Shown here one piece after another: positions 1 through 9,088 of a stretch of DNA of 22,740 bases; the stretch's first letter is position 1, and every line of letters begins with the position of its first letter. Under the pieces are notes generated by a model. The model did no database searches. It saw nothing but the letters and a program-made list of their open reading frames with translations, and had not been told where the DNA came from. Source of the DNA: a bacterium (lineage in GTDB: Bacteria; Verrucomicrobiota; Kiritimatiellia; UBA8416); assembly GCA_020048935.1 (NCBI GenBank), contig JAIFLS010000072.1, positions 1,973 to 24,712 of the forward strand, read 5' to 3'. A program made the position numbers and the translations under genes.

Positions 1-723
1 TGGGACCGCAAGCAGACGCTCGATTCGCTGAAGCCGTTTCTCATGGAGGAATGCTGCGAGCTGCTCGAAGCCATCGAGCAGGGCGGCGTGGCCGCGCATC
101 GCGACGAGCTTGGCGATGTACTGCTGCAGGTGCTGCTTCAGGCGCGTATCCGTGAGGAGAACGGCGATTTTGATTTCGAGGCGGTGGCCGGTCATCTGGC
201 CGACAAGCTGATCCGCCGTCATCCGCACGTGTTCGGTGATGCGCGTGCGGATACGCCTGAGGAGGTCATGCAGCACTGGGCGCGGATCAAACAACTGGAG
301 CGGGGCGGGGCGGACGCGCCGCCGCGGGCGACGCTCGATGGAATCCCTTTGCAGCTGCCGGCCCTGCACCGCGCGCAACGCATCCAGGAGCGGGCAGGCA
401 GGAAGGGGTTCGACTGGGATCGCATCGAGGATGTCATCGCCAAGGTCGAGGAGGAGCTTCTGGAAGTGCGTGAGGCCCTGGATGCTGGCGATACCGACGC
501 GGTGGAGGGGGAGCTTGGCGACCTGCTTTTCGCGACGGTCAACCTCTGCCGGTTCCGCGGTGTGCATGCGGAGGGTGCCTTGCGGCGGGCGATCGCGAAA
601 TTCACCAGCCGGTTCCATGAGGTCGAGCGTCGCCTGCTGGCGTCGGGACGGCGGCTGGAGGACTGCACGCTGGAGGAGATGGACCGGGAATGGGACCGTG
701 TCAAGGCGGAGGCGGCATCGTGA
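1..723 (+). CDS. mazG: MazG nucleoside triphosphate pyrophosphohydrolase, 5' end cut by window
   Basis: MazG hydrolyses (d)NTPs to the monophosphate and pyrophosphate; it is a cytosolic house-cleaning enzyme that can also lower alarmone levels under stress. The frame is open from base 1 and begins inside the family's N-terminal WDRKQT..SLKPFLMEE segment. The true start therefore lies before the window, probably about 30 codons upstream. Two MazG repeats are visible, each with the helical EE..E / ELGD metal-binding pattern. The first has MEECCEL and DELGDVLLQ followed by RRHPHVF. The second has KVEEELLEVREAL and GELGDLLFATVN. The linker carries a WARIKQLE motif typical of the family. The gene ends in a 4-bp overlap with the following MEMO gene, so the two are probably cotranscribed. 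Identity is confident; only completeness is limited by the window edge. Confidence 0.95.
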   Translation, partial: WDRKQTLDSLKPFLMEECCELLEAIEQGGVAAHRDELGDVLLQVLLQARIREENGDFDFEAVAGHLADKLIRRHPHVFGDARADTPEEVMQHWARIKQLERGGADAPPRATLDGIPLQLPALHRAQRIQERAGRKGFDWDRIEDVIAKVEEELLEVREALDAGDTDAVEGELGDLLFATVNLCRFRGVHAEGALRRAIAKFTSRFHEVERRLLASGRRLEDCTLEEMDREWDRVKAEAAS

Positions 724-1574
724 GCATCTTCCGCACGCAGGGCGACGGACGCTGGTTCCCGGCGGATGCGGGCCGGTTGCGGGCGGCGGTCGAGGGGTTC
801 ATCGCGGCGGCAGACGGCGCGGGCTGTGATGGGGCCACCCTGGCGTCCGGCATCGCGCCGCACGCCGGCTATGCCTACTCCGGCGGGGTGGCCGGTCACA
901 CCTACCGCGCGTTGCGGGAATCGGTCCGGCAAGGGAACGGGCCGGAAGTTGTGGTCGTGCTCGGTTTCTCGCACCGGGTGCCGTTCGAGGGGGTGGCCTG
1001 GCTGGATACCGATGCCATCCGCACCCCGCTGGGGGATATCGCTTCCGACCGCTCGTTCATGGAACGGGTACGGGACCGGCTGCCAGGCGTTTTCTTCGAC
1101 GTCGACTTGCATGATGGCGAGCATTCGGCGGAAAACCAGCTTCCCTTCCTTCAGGTCGCTGTGCCGGGGGTGCCCGTGGCGGTCGGCCTGATCGGCGGAC
1201 ACGCTGCCGGCCAGCCGGAGGCGCTGGCGGGCGCGGTGCGGGCGGCTGCTGCCAGGCGGCGGCTGTTCGTGCTGGCCAGCACGGATCTGCTGCATGATGC
1301 CGATTATGACCGGGTGCGGGCCAGCGATGCGCGCACCCTGGGCATGATAGAAAGACTTGATTCGGAGGGGCTGAATAGGGCATGGTCATACGGGACGCAG
1401 ATATGCTGCGGCATCGGGCCGGTACTGGTCGCGCTGGAATCGGCGCGTCTGGCCGGTTGCCGGCATGGCCGGCGGCTATTCTACTGCAACAGCGGGGATA
1501 TCGATCCATCAGGCCGCGGCCAGTGGGTGGTCGGCTACGGCTCGGTGGTGTTTGCATGCGATGATAAGGATTAA
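720..1574 (+). CDS. amrB: MEMO family protein (AmmeMemoRadiSam system protein B)
   Basis: This is a MEMO1-like protein, a fold related to class III nonheme iron dioxygenases. In bacteria such genes often sit with an AMMECR1 protein and a radical SAM enzyme, but the exact reaction is not established. Family landmarks are present in order: the IAPHAGYAYSG motif with a metal-ligand His, LGFSHR with the second His, DGEHSAENQLPFLQ, STDLLHD, and the C-terminal CNSGDI...VVGYGSVVF. I chose the GTG start, giving 284 residues. It overlaps the mazG stop (GTGA) and follows a GGCGGAGG-type ribosome site; an ATG at 690 inside mazG is a less likely alternative. Neither AMMECR1 nor the radical SAM partner is in this window, so the system is either split or incomplete here. 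Confidence 0.88.
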   Translation: MSIFRTQGDGRWFPADAGRLRAAVEGFIAAADGAGCDGATLASGIAPHAGYAYSGGVAGHTYRALRESVRQGNGPEVVVVLGFSHRVPFEGVAWLDTDAIRTPLGDIASDRSFMERVRDRLPGVFFDVDLHDGEHSAENQLPFLQVAVPGVPVAVGLIGGHAAGQPEALAGAVRAAAARRRLFVLASTDLLHDADYDRVRASDARTLGMIERLDSEGLNRAWSYGTQICCGIGPVLVALESARLAGCRHGRRLFYCNSGDIDPSGRGQWVVGYGSVVFACDDKD

Positions 1575-1595
1575 CGCTCAACGAAAGGCATGGCA

Positions 1596-2078
1596 ATGGA
1601 ATTGACGCAACAACAAAAGGCAACGGTCACCGCCTGGGTGGGGGAAGGATGCGGGCTTTCGGAGATCCAGCGCCGGATCACCAGCGAGTTCAGTCTGCGG
1701 CCTACTTTCATGGATGTGCGATTCCTGATACTGGATCTCGGGCTTGAGATCAAGGACGCCACCGCCAGCCGCTCGAAAAAGGCGGTCGAGGACGACGAGC
1801 CCCAGGACGGGACGGATGACGCCGATGAGGGCGTGATGCCGGAGGATGCTCCTGGTGGCATTGGCGGCGTAGCGGTCGAGGTCGACCGCCTGATCAAGCC
1901 GGGTGCGCTGATCAGCGGGACCGTGGTCTTCAGCGACGGCATGACGGCCACTTGGATGCTGGACCAGTCCGGGCGGCTGGCACTGGATCCCGCTCAGCCC
2001 GGTTATCGTCCGGGCCCCGAGGATATTAAGGGTTTCCAGCGTGCGCTACAGCAAGAGATGATGAAGAAGGGGTACTAG
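1596..2078 (+). CDS. Hypothetical acidic protein, 160 aa
   Basis: I do not recognise a named family. The N-terminal ~50 residues (MELTQQQKATVTAWVGEG.. followed by LSEIQRRI and VRFLILDLGLEI) look helical and could form a small HTH-like or coiled fold. A low-complexity acidic linker (about residues 64-90, rich in D and E) follows. The C-terminal part is beta-like, with ISGTVVFSDGMTATWMLDQSGRLALDP, and ends in a basic helix MMKKGY. There is no signal peptide or membrane segment. The ATG at 1596 has GAAAGG seven bases upstream; the ATG at 1590 would be too close to it. It lies between the MEMO gene and the HAD gene with short gaps on both sides, consistent with one transcript. Coding status is supported by GC-rich codon use and spacing; function is unknown. 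Confidence 0.72.
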   Translation: MELTQQQKATVTAWVGEGCGLSEIQRRITSEFSLRPTFMDVRFLILDLGLEIKDATASRSKKAVEDDEPQDGTDDADEGVMPEDAPGGIGGVAVEVDRLIKPGALISGTVVFSDGMTATWMLDQSGRLALDPAQPGYRPGPEDIKGFQRALQQEMMKKGY

Positions 2079-2082
2079 TGTC

Positions 2083-3135
2083 ATGCCAAGGCCGATCAGG
2101 CTGATCGCGACGGATCTGGACGGGACGCTCGACGGCAACGGTTGCTCGATCACGCGCTACCAGGATTTTGCCGAGCGGCTGGATCGGTACAAGCAGCGCT
2201 ACGGAACGGAGTGGGTCGTCTGCACGGGGCGTTCGCTGCATGGCTTTGAATCGGCGATGAAACCCCTGAAGACGCTCGGGATAGAGCCGGAATACGTGAT
2301 CGTGCACCATGCGTACATCTACCGTCGGGGGCGTTTTGGCTACTGGCCGCATCTGTTTTGGAACGCGGCCATCCGTTTCCAGGTATGGTCGAGCGCGCTG
2401 TACCTGCGCGGGGCGCTGAACGAGTGGCATCGCATGGTACGGGGGATGAGCGATCATGTCACGACCGTGTTCCATCGGAGCAACCGCCTCTGCCTGCGGT
2501 TCCGCACCGAGGAGGCCGCGGCGGCCGCAGCGGCACTGCTGCGCGAGAAAGCCGCTGTTTTCAAGCTTTTGCGTGTGTTCCACTACATGCTCGAAGTGGA
2601 TGTGCGCACCGTTCCCTACACCAAGGGCATGGCGCTTAGCGAGCTGGCGCAGCATCTTGGAGTCCGGAATGCCGAGATCCTGGCGATCGGCAACGGGCAT
2701 AATGACATCAGCATGCTCGACGGGGAGGCGGCGGGAGCGACAGGGTGCCCCGGTAATGCGGAAACAGATGTCATGCAGACCGTGCATCTCCGTGGCGGGC
2801 ATGTGGCGGAAGCACGCAAACTGGATGGCGTGATCGAGGTACTCGATGCCTGGCTGGAGGGTACCGTGAAAAGTGCGCTTCCCGAGTGGTGGACCCCCAG
2901 CAAGCAGCAGCAGAACCCGAAATCAATGGGCCGGCGGATGAATCATCCGGGTCGGCAACAGCAAGCGCAATCGCCGCGGATGGCGTTATGGCTGGGTGTT
3001 CTGGCGGTCTACACGGTGCTGGTTGTGTTCGCCAGCTTCGAGGTGTTTCCCTCTTCCATTTCCGGCCTGATCATGAACCCGTTCACGCTGGTGGCGGGGC
3101 TGGTGGAGCGGTTGATGCAGATACTGGGGTTGTAG
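2083..3135 (+). CDS. HAD-superfamily (Cof/SPP-like) phosphatase with C-terminal membrane segment
   Basis: This is a Mg2+-dependent HAD hydrolase of the Cof/sucrose-phosphatase-like type, likely acting on a small phosphorylated metabolite; the substrate cannot be read from sequence. Motif I is DLDGTLDG with nucleophile D11 and acid/base D13. Motif II is the Thr in VVCTGRS (T48). Motif III is the Lys of YTKGMAL (K181). Motif IV is AIGNGHNDISML, with D208 as a metal ligand. The C2-type cap lies between motifs II and III. Catalytic sequence ends near residue 260. A polar Gln-rich linker (274-297) and one clear hydrophobic helix (about 301-319) follow, then an amphipathic tail. Members usually stop at about 270 residues, so the 80-residue anchored tail is unusual. 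An AGAAGGGG ribosome site precedes the ATG. Confidence 0.85.
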   Translation: MPRPIRLIATDLDGTLDGNGCSITRYQDFAERLDRYKQRYGTEWVVCTGRSLHGFESAMKPLKTLGIEPEYVIVHHAYIYRRGRFGYWPHLFWNAAIRFQVWSSALYLRGALNEWHRMVRGMSDHVTTVFHRSNRLCLRFRTEEAAAAAAALLREKAAVFKLLRVFHYMLEVDVRTVPYTKGMALSELAQHLGVRNAEILAIGNGHNDISMLDGEAAGATGCPGNAETDVMQTVHLRGGHVAEARKLDGVIEVLDAWLEGTVKSALPEWWTPSKQQQNPKSMGRRMNHPGRQQQAQSPRMALWLGVLAVYTVLVVFASFEVFPSSISGLIMNPFTLVAGLVERLMQILGL

Positions 3136-3152
3136 TTCGGGGCAGTGGGGGC

Positions 3153-3188
3153 GATTAGGATTAGGATCACGATAACGATCACGATAAC
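3153..3188. repeat. Degenerate hexanucleotide tandem repeat (GATNAN)6
   Basis: Six consecutive 6-base units read GATTAG, GATTAG, GATCAC, GATAAC, GATCAC, GATAAC. The array fills the gap between the HAD gene and proC and ends about 12 bases before the proC start. Each unit keeps GAT plus a variable half. It is noncoding and is counted here as a dispersed-repeat type rather than a regulatory site. Confidence 0.8.
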
Positions 3189-3200
3189 AATTGGGATGAT

Positions 3201-3995
3201 ATGAGAACCGGATTCGTGGGTGGCGGGAAAATGGCGGAGGCTCTGCTTTCGGGTATTTTGGCGCAGAAGGTCTGCACGGCAGATGAGGTGCTGGTCAGCG
3301 ACCGTGATGCGGGGCGTCGGCAGTGGCTGTGTGATCGCTTCGGGGTGGAGACGCTCGATCGGAACCTTGCGGTGGTGGAGCGCAGCGAGGCGGTGATCCT
3401 GGCGGTCAAGCCGCAGGATCTGGATGCGGTGCTCGACGAACTGGCTCCGGCCGCGTCCGGTCGGCTGTTCGTGTCGATCGCCGCTGGTCGGCGTCTGGCC
3501 TATTTCGAGGCGCGCCTGATTGGTAGCCGGGTGCTGCGGGTGATGCCGAACCTGGCCTGCCAGGTGGGCGAGGGCATGAGTGTCTACTGCGGTGGCAAGG
3601 ATGCAACCGACGCGGATACCAGGCTGGTCCGGAGGATTCTCGAAAGCTGCGGTCGGGTGCTGGAACTGGACGAATCGTTCTTCGATGTGGTCACCGCTCT
3701 GAGCGGTTCCAGTCCTGCGTACTTTGCCTATGTCGTGCAGTCGCTGGTCGATGCGTCCGTCGCCAGCGGCATGGCACCGGCAATCGCGATGGAACTGGCT
3801 TTGCAGACCATGCGCGGCGCGGCGACGGTCATGCTGCAGGGCGGTGTAGCCCCTGTCGATTTCATGGCCAGCGTGGCGTCCAAGGGAGGGACCACGGCCG
3901 CCGGCCTGGCCGTGCTCGAAAGCAGCGATCTGCGGGCCGTCCTGAAGGCGACGCTCGATGCGGCGGCACGGCGCAGCACCCAGCTAAGCTCCTGA
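3201..3995 (+). CDS. proC: Pyrroline-5-carboxylate reductase
   Basis: ProC catalyses the last step of proline synthesis, reducing 1-pyrroline-5-carboxylate to L-proline with NAD(P)H in the cytosol. The N-terminal Rossmann motif is GFVGGGKMAEALLSGI (residues 4-19). It is followed by ILAVKPQDLDAVL, the SIAAGR and RVMPNLACQVGEGM segments, and the family signature in the C-terminal domain: LSGSSPAYFAYVVQSLVDAS, ALQTMRGAATVML and SKGGTTAAGLAVLE. At 264 residues it is normal length (about 260-280). The ATG has GGGA four bases upstream, and a hexamer repeat lies just before it. It converges on pdxA with a gap of only 9 bases and no clear terminator between them. Confidence 0.96.
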   Translation: MRTGFVGGGKMAEALLSGILAQKVCTADEVLVSDRDAGRRQWLCDRFGVETLDRNLAVVERSEAVILAVKPQDLDAVLDELAPAASGRLFVSIAAGRRLAYFEARLIGSRVLRVMPNLACQVGEGMSVYCGGKDATDADTRLVRRILESCGRVLELDESFFDVVTALSGSSPAYFAYVVQSLVDASVASGMAPAIAMELALQTMRGAATVMLQGGVAPVDFMASVASKGGTTAAGLAVLESSDLRAVLKATLDAAARRSTQLSS

Positions 3996-4004
3996 TCGAT
4001 CCGG

Positions 4005-5036
<1,032 letters not shown>

Positions 5037-5167
5037 TCTGACCTCGCTTGCTGCATTCCCGCAAATGAACCGCCATCAAGCTACCCCGAAGCAAGGACGG
5101 ACGTCAAGCGGGCAGCAACAGCGTTTACAGGTTGATAATTGCGCGGCGAAGGCTTAGTCTGCTGCCC

Positions 5168-6793
5168 ATGCCTGAAATCAAACTCGATATTGCCGGTATC
5201 AAGGCGATTCTTGAAGCCAATGCCGCCGCGTACGCGCCGGATGTCACGACCGACGAGATCGGCCACGTGACTGCTATCGGAGACGGCATCGCGCATGTGG
5301 ATGGCCTGCCCGGCGTCATGTCCGAGGAGATGGTGCTCTTCCCGAATGATGTCTACGGCGTGGTCATGAACCTGGAGCGCCGGAATGTCGGTGTGATCGT
5401 GCTGGGTAACGGCATGCGCATCGAGGAAGGCGACGTTGTCAAGCGCACGCGCCGCGTGCTGGAAGCGCCGGTCGGCGATGCCTTGCTGGGTCGTGTCGTC
5501 ACCCCGCTCGGCTTGCCGATCGACGGGCAGGGACCGCTGCCGAAGACCGAGACCCGCCTGGTGGAAACCGACGCGCCGGGCATTGCCGAGCGCGAATCGA
5601 TCCATGTCCCCTTGCAGACCGGCCTCAAGGCGATCGATGCCATGACCGCCATCGGCCGTGGCCAGCGCGAGCTGATCGTCGGCGACCGCCAGACCGGCAA
5701 GACGACCCTCGCCATTGACGCGATCATCAACCAGGCCGCCACCGGCGTCAAATGCGTCTACGTCGCTATCGGCCAGAAGATGTCGACCATCGTCAACGTG
5801 GTCGAGACCCTGCGCGCGGCCGATGCCTTGCGCCACACCATCGTGGTGGCCGCGACCGCGGGCGATCCGGCCCCGTTGCAGTATATCGCCCCCTTTGCCG
5901 GCTGCTGCATGGCGGAATTCTTCCGCGACCGCGGCGAGGATGCCCTGATCGTCTACGACGATCTCTACAAGCACGCCGTGGCCTACCGCGAGATCTCGCT
6001 GCTGCTGCGCCGCCCGCCCGGCCGCGAGGCCTTTCCCGGCGATATCTTCTATCTGCACAGCAGGCTGCTCGAGCGCGCCGGACGCCTGGCCAGGCACCAG
6101 GGCGGCGGCTCGCTGACCGCCCTGCCGATCGTGGAGACCAAGGAAGGCGACTATTCGGCCTACATCCCGACAAACCTGGTCTCGATCACCGATGGCCAGA
6201 TCTACCTCGAACCGGACCTTTTCCACCAGGGCTTCCGCCCCGCGATCAACGTCGGCCTCAGTGTCTCGCGCGTGGGTAGCAATGCCCAGATCAAGGCGAT
6301 GAGGCAAGTGGCGATCAAGCTGCGCATGGACCTGGCACAATACCGCGAGGTGGCCTCCTTCGCCCAGTTGACCACCGACCTGGACAAGGCCACGCTCAAG
6401 CAGCTCCATCGCGGTGAACGGCTCTCCGAGATCCTCAAGCAGCCGGCGGGCACCCCGCTGCCGGTCGAGAAGCAGGTCTGTATCATGTGGGCTGCGATGA
6501 ACGACTGGCTCGACGATATCGCCCTGGCCGACATTGCCCGCTTCGAGCACGAGTGGTTCCGCCTGCTCGACGGGGCCTATCCCGCTATCGGCCGCGCGAT
6601 TGCCGGGACCGGCGAGCTTTCAAAGGAGACCGTAGGCGACCTGACGACATCCCTGACCGCGTTCAAGACGGCGTTCGTCCCCACCGAGGCGGCCGTGATG
6701 TTCGACCGCAAGCGTGTCGTCCCTCCGATGGAACACCACGAGACACGCCTGATGACCACCGCCGTGCAATCCGGCAGCCCTCCTCACGTTTAA
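5168..6793 (+). CDS. atpA: F1 ATP synthase subunit alpha
   Basis: The alpha subunit is the non-catalytic nucleotide-binding partner of beta in the F1 hexamer. After an N-terminal helix and beta-barrel (..AIGDGIAHVDGLPGVMSEE), the Walker A motif is GDRQTGKT (residues 172-179). Walker B is in ALIVYDDL, and the conserved arginine is in SVSRVGSNAQ. The 541 residues are slightly longer than typical (about 505-515), with an extended C-terminus. The ATG at 5168 fits the family N-terminus. No good Shine-Dalgarno precedes it, and a TTG 12 codons earlier is a weaker option. A TTGATA at 5132 with a poor TAGTCT 17 bases later could place the transcript start almost at the ATG; this is speculative. It is the first gene of an A-G-D-C cassette, with no atpH or Fo gene upstream because pdxA is there instead. 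Confidence 0.96.
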   Translation: MPEIKLDIAGIKAILEANAAAYAPDVTTDEIGHVTAIGDGIAHVDGLPGVMSEEMVLFPNDVYGVVMNLERRNVGVIVLGNGMRIEEGDVVKRTRRVLEAPVGDALLGRVVTPLGLPIDGQGPLPKTETRLVETDAPGIAERESIHVPLQTGLKAIDAMTAIGRGQRELIVGDRQTGKTTLAIDAIINQAATGVKCVYVAIGQKMSTIVNVVETLRAADALRHTIVVAATAGDPAPLQYIAPFAGCCMAEFFRDRGEDALIVYDDLYKHAVAYREISLLLRRPPGREAFPGDIFYLHSRLLERAGRLARHQGGGSLTALPIVETKEGDYSAYIPTNLVSITDGQIYLEPDLFHQGFRPAINVGLSVSRVGSNAQIKAMRQVAIKLRMDLAQYREVASFAQLTTDLDKATLKQLHRGERLSEILKQPAGTPLPVEKQVCIMWAAMNDWLDDIALADIARFEHEWFRLLDGAYPAIGRAIAGTGELSKETVGDLTTSLTAFKTAFVPTEAAVMFDRKRVVPPMEHHETRLMTTAVQSGSPPHV

Positions 6794-6827
6794 CGGACAT
6801 TAACCCCGCAGAGGCGGATCCAGTATC

Positions 6828-7676
6828 ATGGCAACAGCGTTATCAGACATCAAGCGCCGCATCGGCACCACGGCGCAGATCCGCAAGGTCACCAGCACCC
6901 TGCAGAAGGTCGCCGGCGCTAAACTGGTCCAGGAGCAGCGGCGCATCGCCAATGCCGACGAATATACTGGACGCCTGCTGGACCTGCTGCACCTGGCCGA
7001 ACGCGGCCTGCCGTCCGGCGCGTTGTCCCACCCGTTGATGCAGCCCCGGGCGGGTGGCAATGCCATCGCGCTGCTTGTGTTCGGCGCTGATCGCGGCCTG
7101 TGCGGCACGTTCAACGCCGTCCTGATGACGGCGGTCTCGACGTTTGTCGAGCAGCACCGTGACGCTACGGTGCATCTCCTGATGAGTGGCAAGGTGCCCT
7201 ACAAACGGGCTGTGCGCCAGCAGTTCGCCCCGCTGGAGTGGGTCGAGCAGATCGACGGGCTGGCTGATCGCATGATGGCGGCCTTCGGCAGCGGCATGTA
7301 CCGCGACGTGCATCTGCTTTACTGGGATTTCATCACCCGCGGGCGGCAGGCGATTACCGTACGGCAACTGCTGCCGGTCACCGCCCTTGATCACACCTCC
7401 AGTGCGGCGGCACCCGCCGCCCTTGTCTCCCCGCCGATCGAGCCTTCCCCGCAGGCGTTGATCGACAGCCTGCTGCCGGAATACGTCCGCCGCGCGATCC
7501 ATGACGCCTTTCATAAGAGTGCCGCCTCGGAACATGCCCAGCGCCAGCTCGCGATGAGCCGTGCCGCCGACAATGCCGGCGAGATGCTCGCGGGCCTGCG
7601 CAAGCGCTACAGCCGCCTGCGCCAGGAAAACATCACCACCGAAATGCTCGAAATCGTCGCGGGCATGTACCGCTAG
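6828..7676 (+). CDS. atpG: F1 ATP synthase subunit gamma
   Basis: Gamma is the central rotor stalk linking the alpha3-beta3 hexamer to the c-ring. The N-terminal helix MATALSDIKRRIGTTAQIRKV and the VAGAKLVQEQ segment match the gamma pattern, though they are more divergent than the usual KAMKMVAAAKL. The Rossmann-like middle contains LLVFGADRGLCGTFNA. The C-terminal helix has SEHAQRQLAMSRAADNAGEM and ends LRQENITTEMLEIVAGM, the paired coiled-coil helix of the family. Length (282) is normal. GAGGCGGA precedes the ATG, and the gene lies 34 bp after atpA and 11 bp before atpD. Sequence divergence suggests an atypical F1 lineage, but all the expected regions are present. Confidence 0.92.
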   Translation: MATALSDIKRRIGTTAQIRKVTSTLQKVAGAKLVQEQRRIANADEYTGRLLDLLHLAERGLPSGALSHPLMQPRAGGNAIALLVFGADRGLCGTFNAVLMTAVSTFVEQHRDATVHLLMSGKVPYKRAVRQQFAPLEWVEQIDGLADRMMAAFGSGMYRDVHLLYWDFITRGRQAITVRQLLPVTALDHTSSAAAPAALVSPPIEPSPQALIDSLLPEYVRRAIHDAFHKSAASEHAQRQLAMSRAADNAGEMLAGLRKRYSRLRQENITTEMLEIVAGMYR

Positions 7677-7687
7677 GAAAGGAAAAC

Positions 7688-9088
7688 ATGGCAAACGGGA
7701 AAGTCGTCCAGATCATCGGGCCGGTCGTTGATGTGCAGTTCTTCGATGAGCACCTGCCCGCGCTGCACCACGCCCTACGCATCCGCCGCCCCGGGCAGGA
7801 TCTGGAAATCACCCTGGAGGTCGAGGAGCACCTCGGCGAGGGCGTCGTGCGCTGCATCGCCATGTCCTCGACTCGCGGGCTGGCGCGCGGTATCGCCGTG
7901 GTGGACACGGGCGGCACCATCAGCATCCCCGTCGGCGAGGCCTGCCTGGGGCGGGTGGTCAACCTGCTCGGCCAGCCGGTCGATGGCGAGGGGCCGATCA
8001 ACAGCATCCGCTTCGATTCCATCCACAAGGCCCCGCCACCCTTTGACCAGCAGGTGCCCGCGATCGAGTTCTATGAGACCGGCATCAAGGCCATGGACCT
8101 GCTGGCCCCGTTCCCGCGCGGCGGCAAGATCGGGCTCTTCGGCGGGGCCGGTGTCGGCAAGACCATGCTGATCATGGAACTGATCCGCAACATCACCACC
8201 GAGCATGGCGGACGGGCGGTCTTTGCCGGCGTCGGCGAGCGTACCCGCGAAGGCAACGACCTCTGGCAGGAGATGAAGGCCTCGGGCGTGCTGCGTGATA
8301 CGGTGCTGGTCTTCGGCCAGATGAACGAACCGCCCGGCGCGCGCCTGCGCGTGGCGCTGGCTGGCCTGACGCACGCCGAGTATTTCCGCGACACCGTGCG
8401 GCAGGACGTGCTGCTGTTCATCGACAACATCTTCCGTTTCGTCCAGGCCGGTGCCGAGGTCTCCGCCCTGCTGGGCCGCATGCCCTCGGCGGTGGGCTAC
8501 CAGCCGACGCTCGCCAGCGAGATGGGCAGCCTGCAGGAACGCATCACCTCCACCAAGCGCGGGGCCATCACCTCCGTCCAGGCGGTCTACATCCCTGCCG
8601 ACGACATCACCGATCCCGCCCCCGCCACCACCTTCGCGCATCTGGACGCCACGGTCGTGCTCAGCCGCAAGATCGTGGAGATGGGCATCTACCCCGCCTT
8701 CGACCCGCTATCCTCCTCGTCAAACATCCTCGCCGCCGACATCGTCGGCGAGGATCACTACCGCACCGCCCAGGAAGTCCGCCGCATCCTGCAGCGCTAC
8801 GCGGAGCTGCAGGATATCATCACCATCCTCGGGGTCGAGGAACTGCCCGACAGCGACCGCGAGATCGTGCTGCGGGCCCGCCGTATCCAGCGGTTCCTCT
8901 CGCAGCCGAATTTCGTGGCCGAGCAATTCACCGGCATCCCGGGCCAGTACGTGCCGGTGGCCGAGACCATCGAGGCGTTCAAGGCGATCTGCGATGGCAA
9001 GTACGACACCGTTCCCGAGCAGGCTTTCATGATGACCGGTGGCATGGACCAGGTGCTTGAGAACGCGAGGAAGATGGAGGCGGAATGA
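7688..9088 (+). CDS. atpD: F1 ATP synthase subunit beta (catalytic)
   Basis: Beta carries the catalytic ATP synthesis/hydrolysis sites. The N-terminal barrel begins GKVVQIIGPVVDVQF. Walker A is GGAGVGKT (residues 152-159), followed by LIMELIRNIT where most relatives have VLIQELINNIA. The catalytic glutamate lies in GVGERTREGNDL (E184). The Walker B region is DVLLFIDNIFRFVQAG, and the hinge/DELSEED-equivalent helix region follows IITILGVEELPDSD. Length (466) is typical. AGGAAAGG sits just upstream of the ATG. The stop codon overlaps the start of atpC by 4 bases, so translation is coupled. I see no missing catalytic residue; the complex should be catalytically competent. Confidence 0.97.
   Translation: MANGKVVQIIGPVVDVQFFDEHLPALHHALRIRRPGQDLEITLEVEEHLGEGVVRCIAMSSTRGLARGIAVVDTGGTISIPVGEACLGRVVNLLGQPVDGEGPINSIRFDSIHKAPPPFDQQVPAIEFYETGIKAMDLLAPFPRGGKIGLFGGAGVGKTMLIMELIRNITTEHGGRAVFAGVGERTREGNDLWQEMKASGVLRDTVLVFGQMNEPPGARLRVALAGLTHAEYFRDTVRQDVLLFIDNIFRFVQAGAEVSALLGRMPSAVGYQPTLASEMGSLQERITSTKRGAITSVQAVYIPADDITDPAPATTFAHLDATVVLSRKIVEMGIYPAFDPLSSSSNILAADIVGEDHYRTAQEVRRILQRYAELQDIITILGVEELPDSDREIVLRARRIQRFLSQPNFVAEQFTGIPGQYVPVAETIEAFKAICDGKYDTVPEQAFMMTGGMDQVLENARKMEAE

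Noticed and set aside
219..1295. Minus-strand open frame of about 358 codons across mazG and the MEMO gene
   Set aside because: It spans two well-identified plus-strand genes. The translation is Arg/Ser/Pro-rich, as expected for a shadow frame.
5081..6550. Long minus-strand open frame (about 489 codons) opposite atpA
   Set aside because: It is the antisense shadow of a GC-rich gene. Its translation is low-complexity with no family motif, while the plus frame is clearly atpA.
7775..8641. Minus-strand open frame opposite atpD
   Set aside because: Antisense shadow of the highly conserved beta subunit; no domain features.
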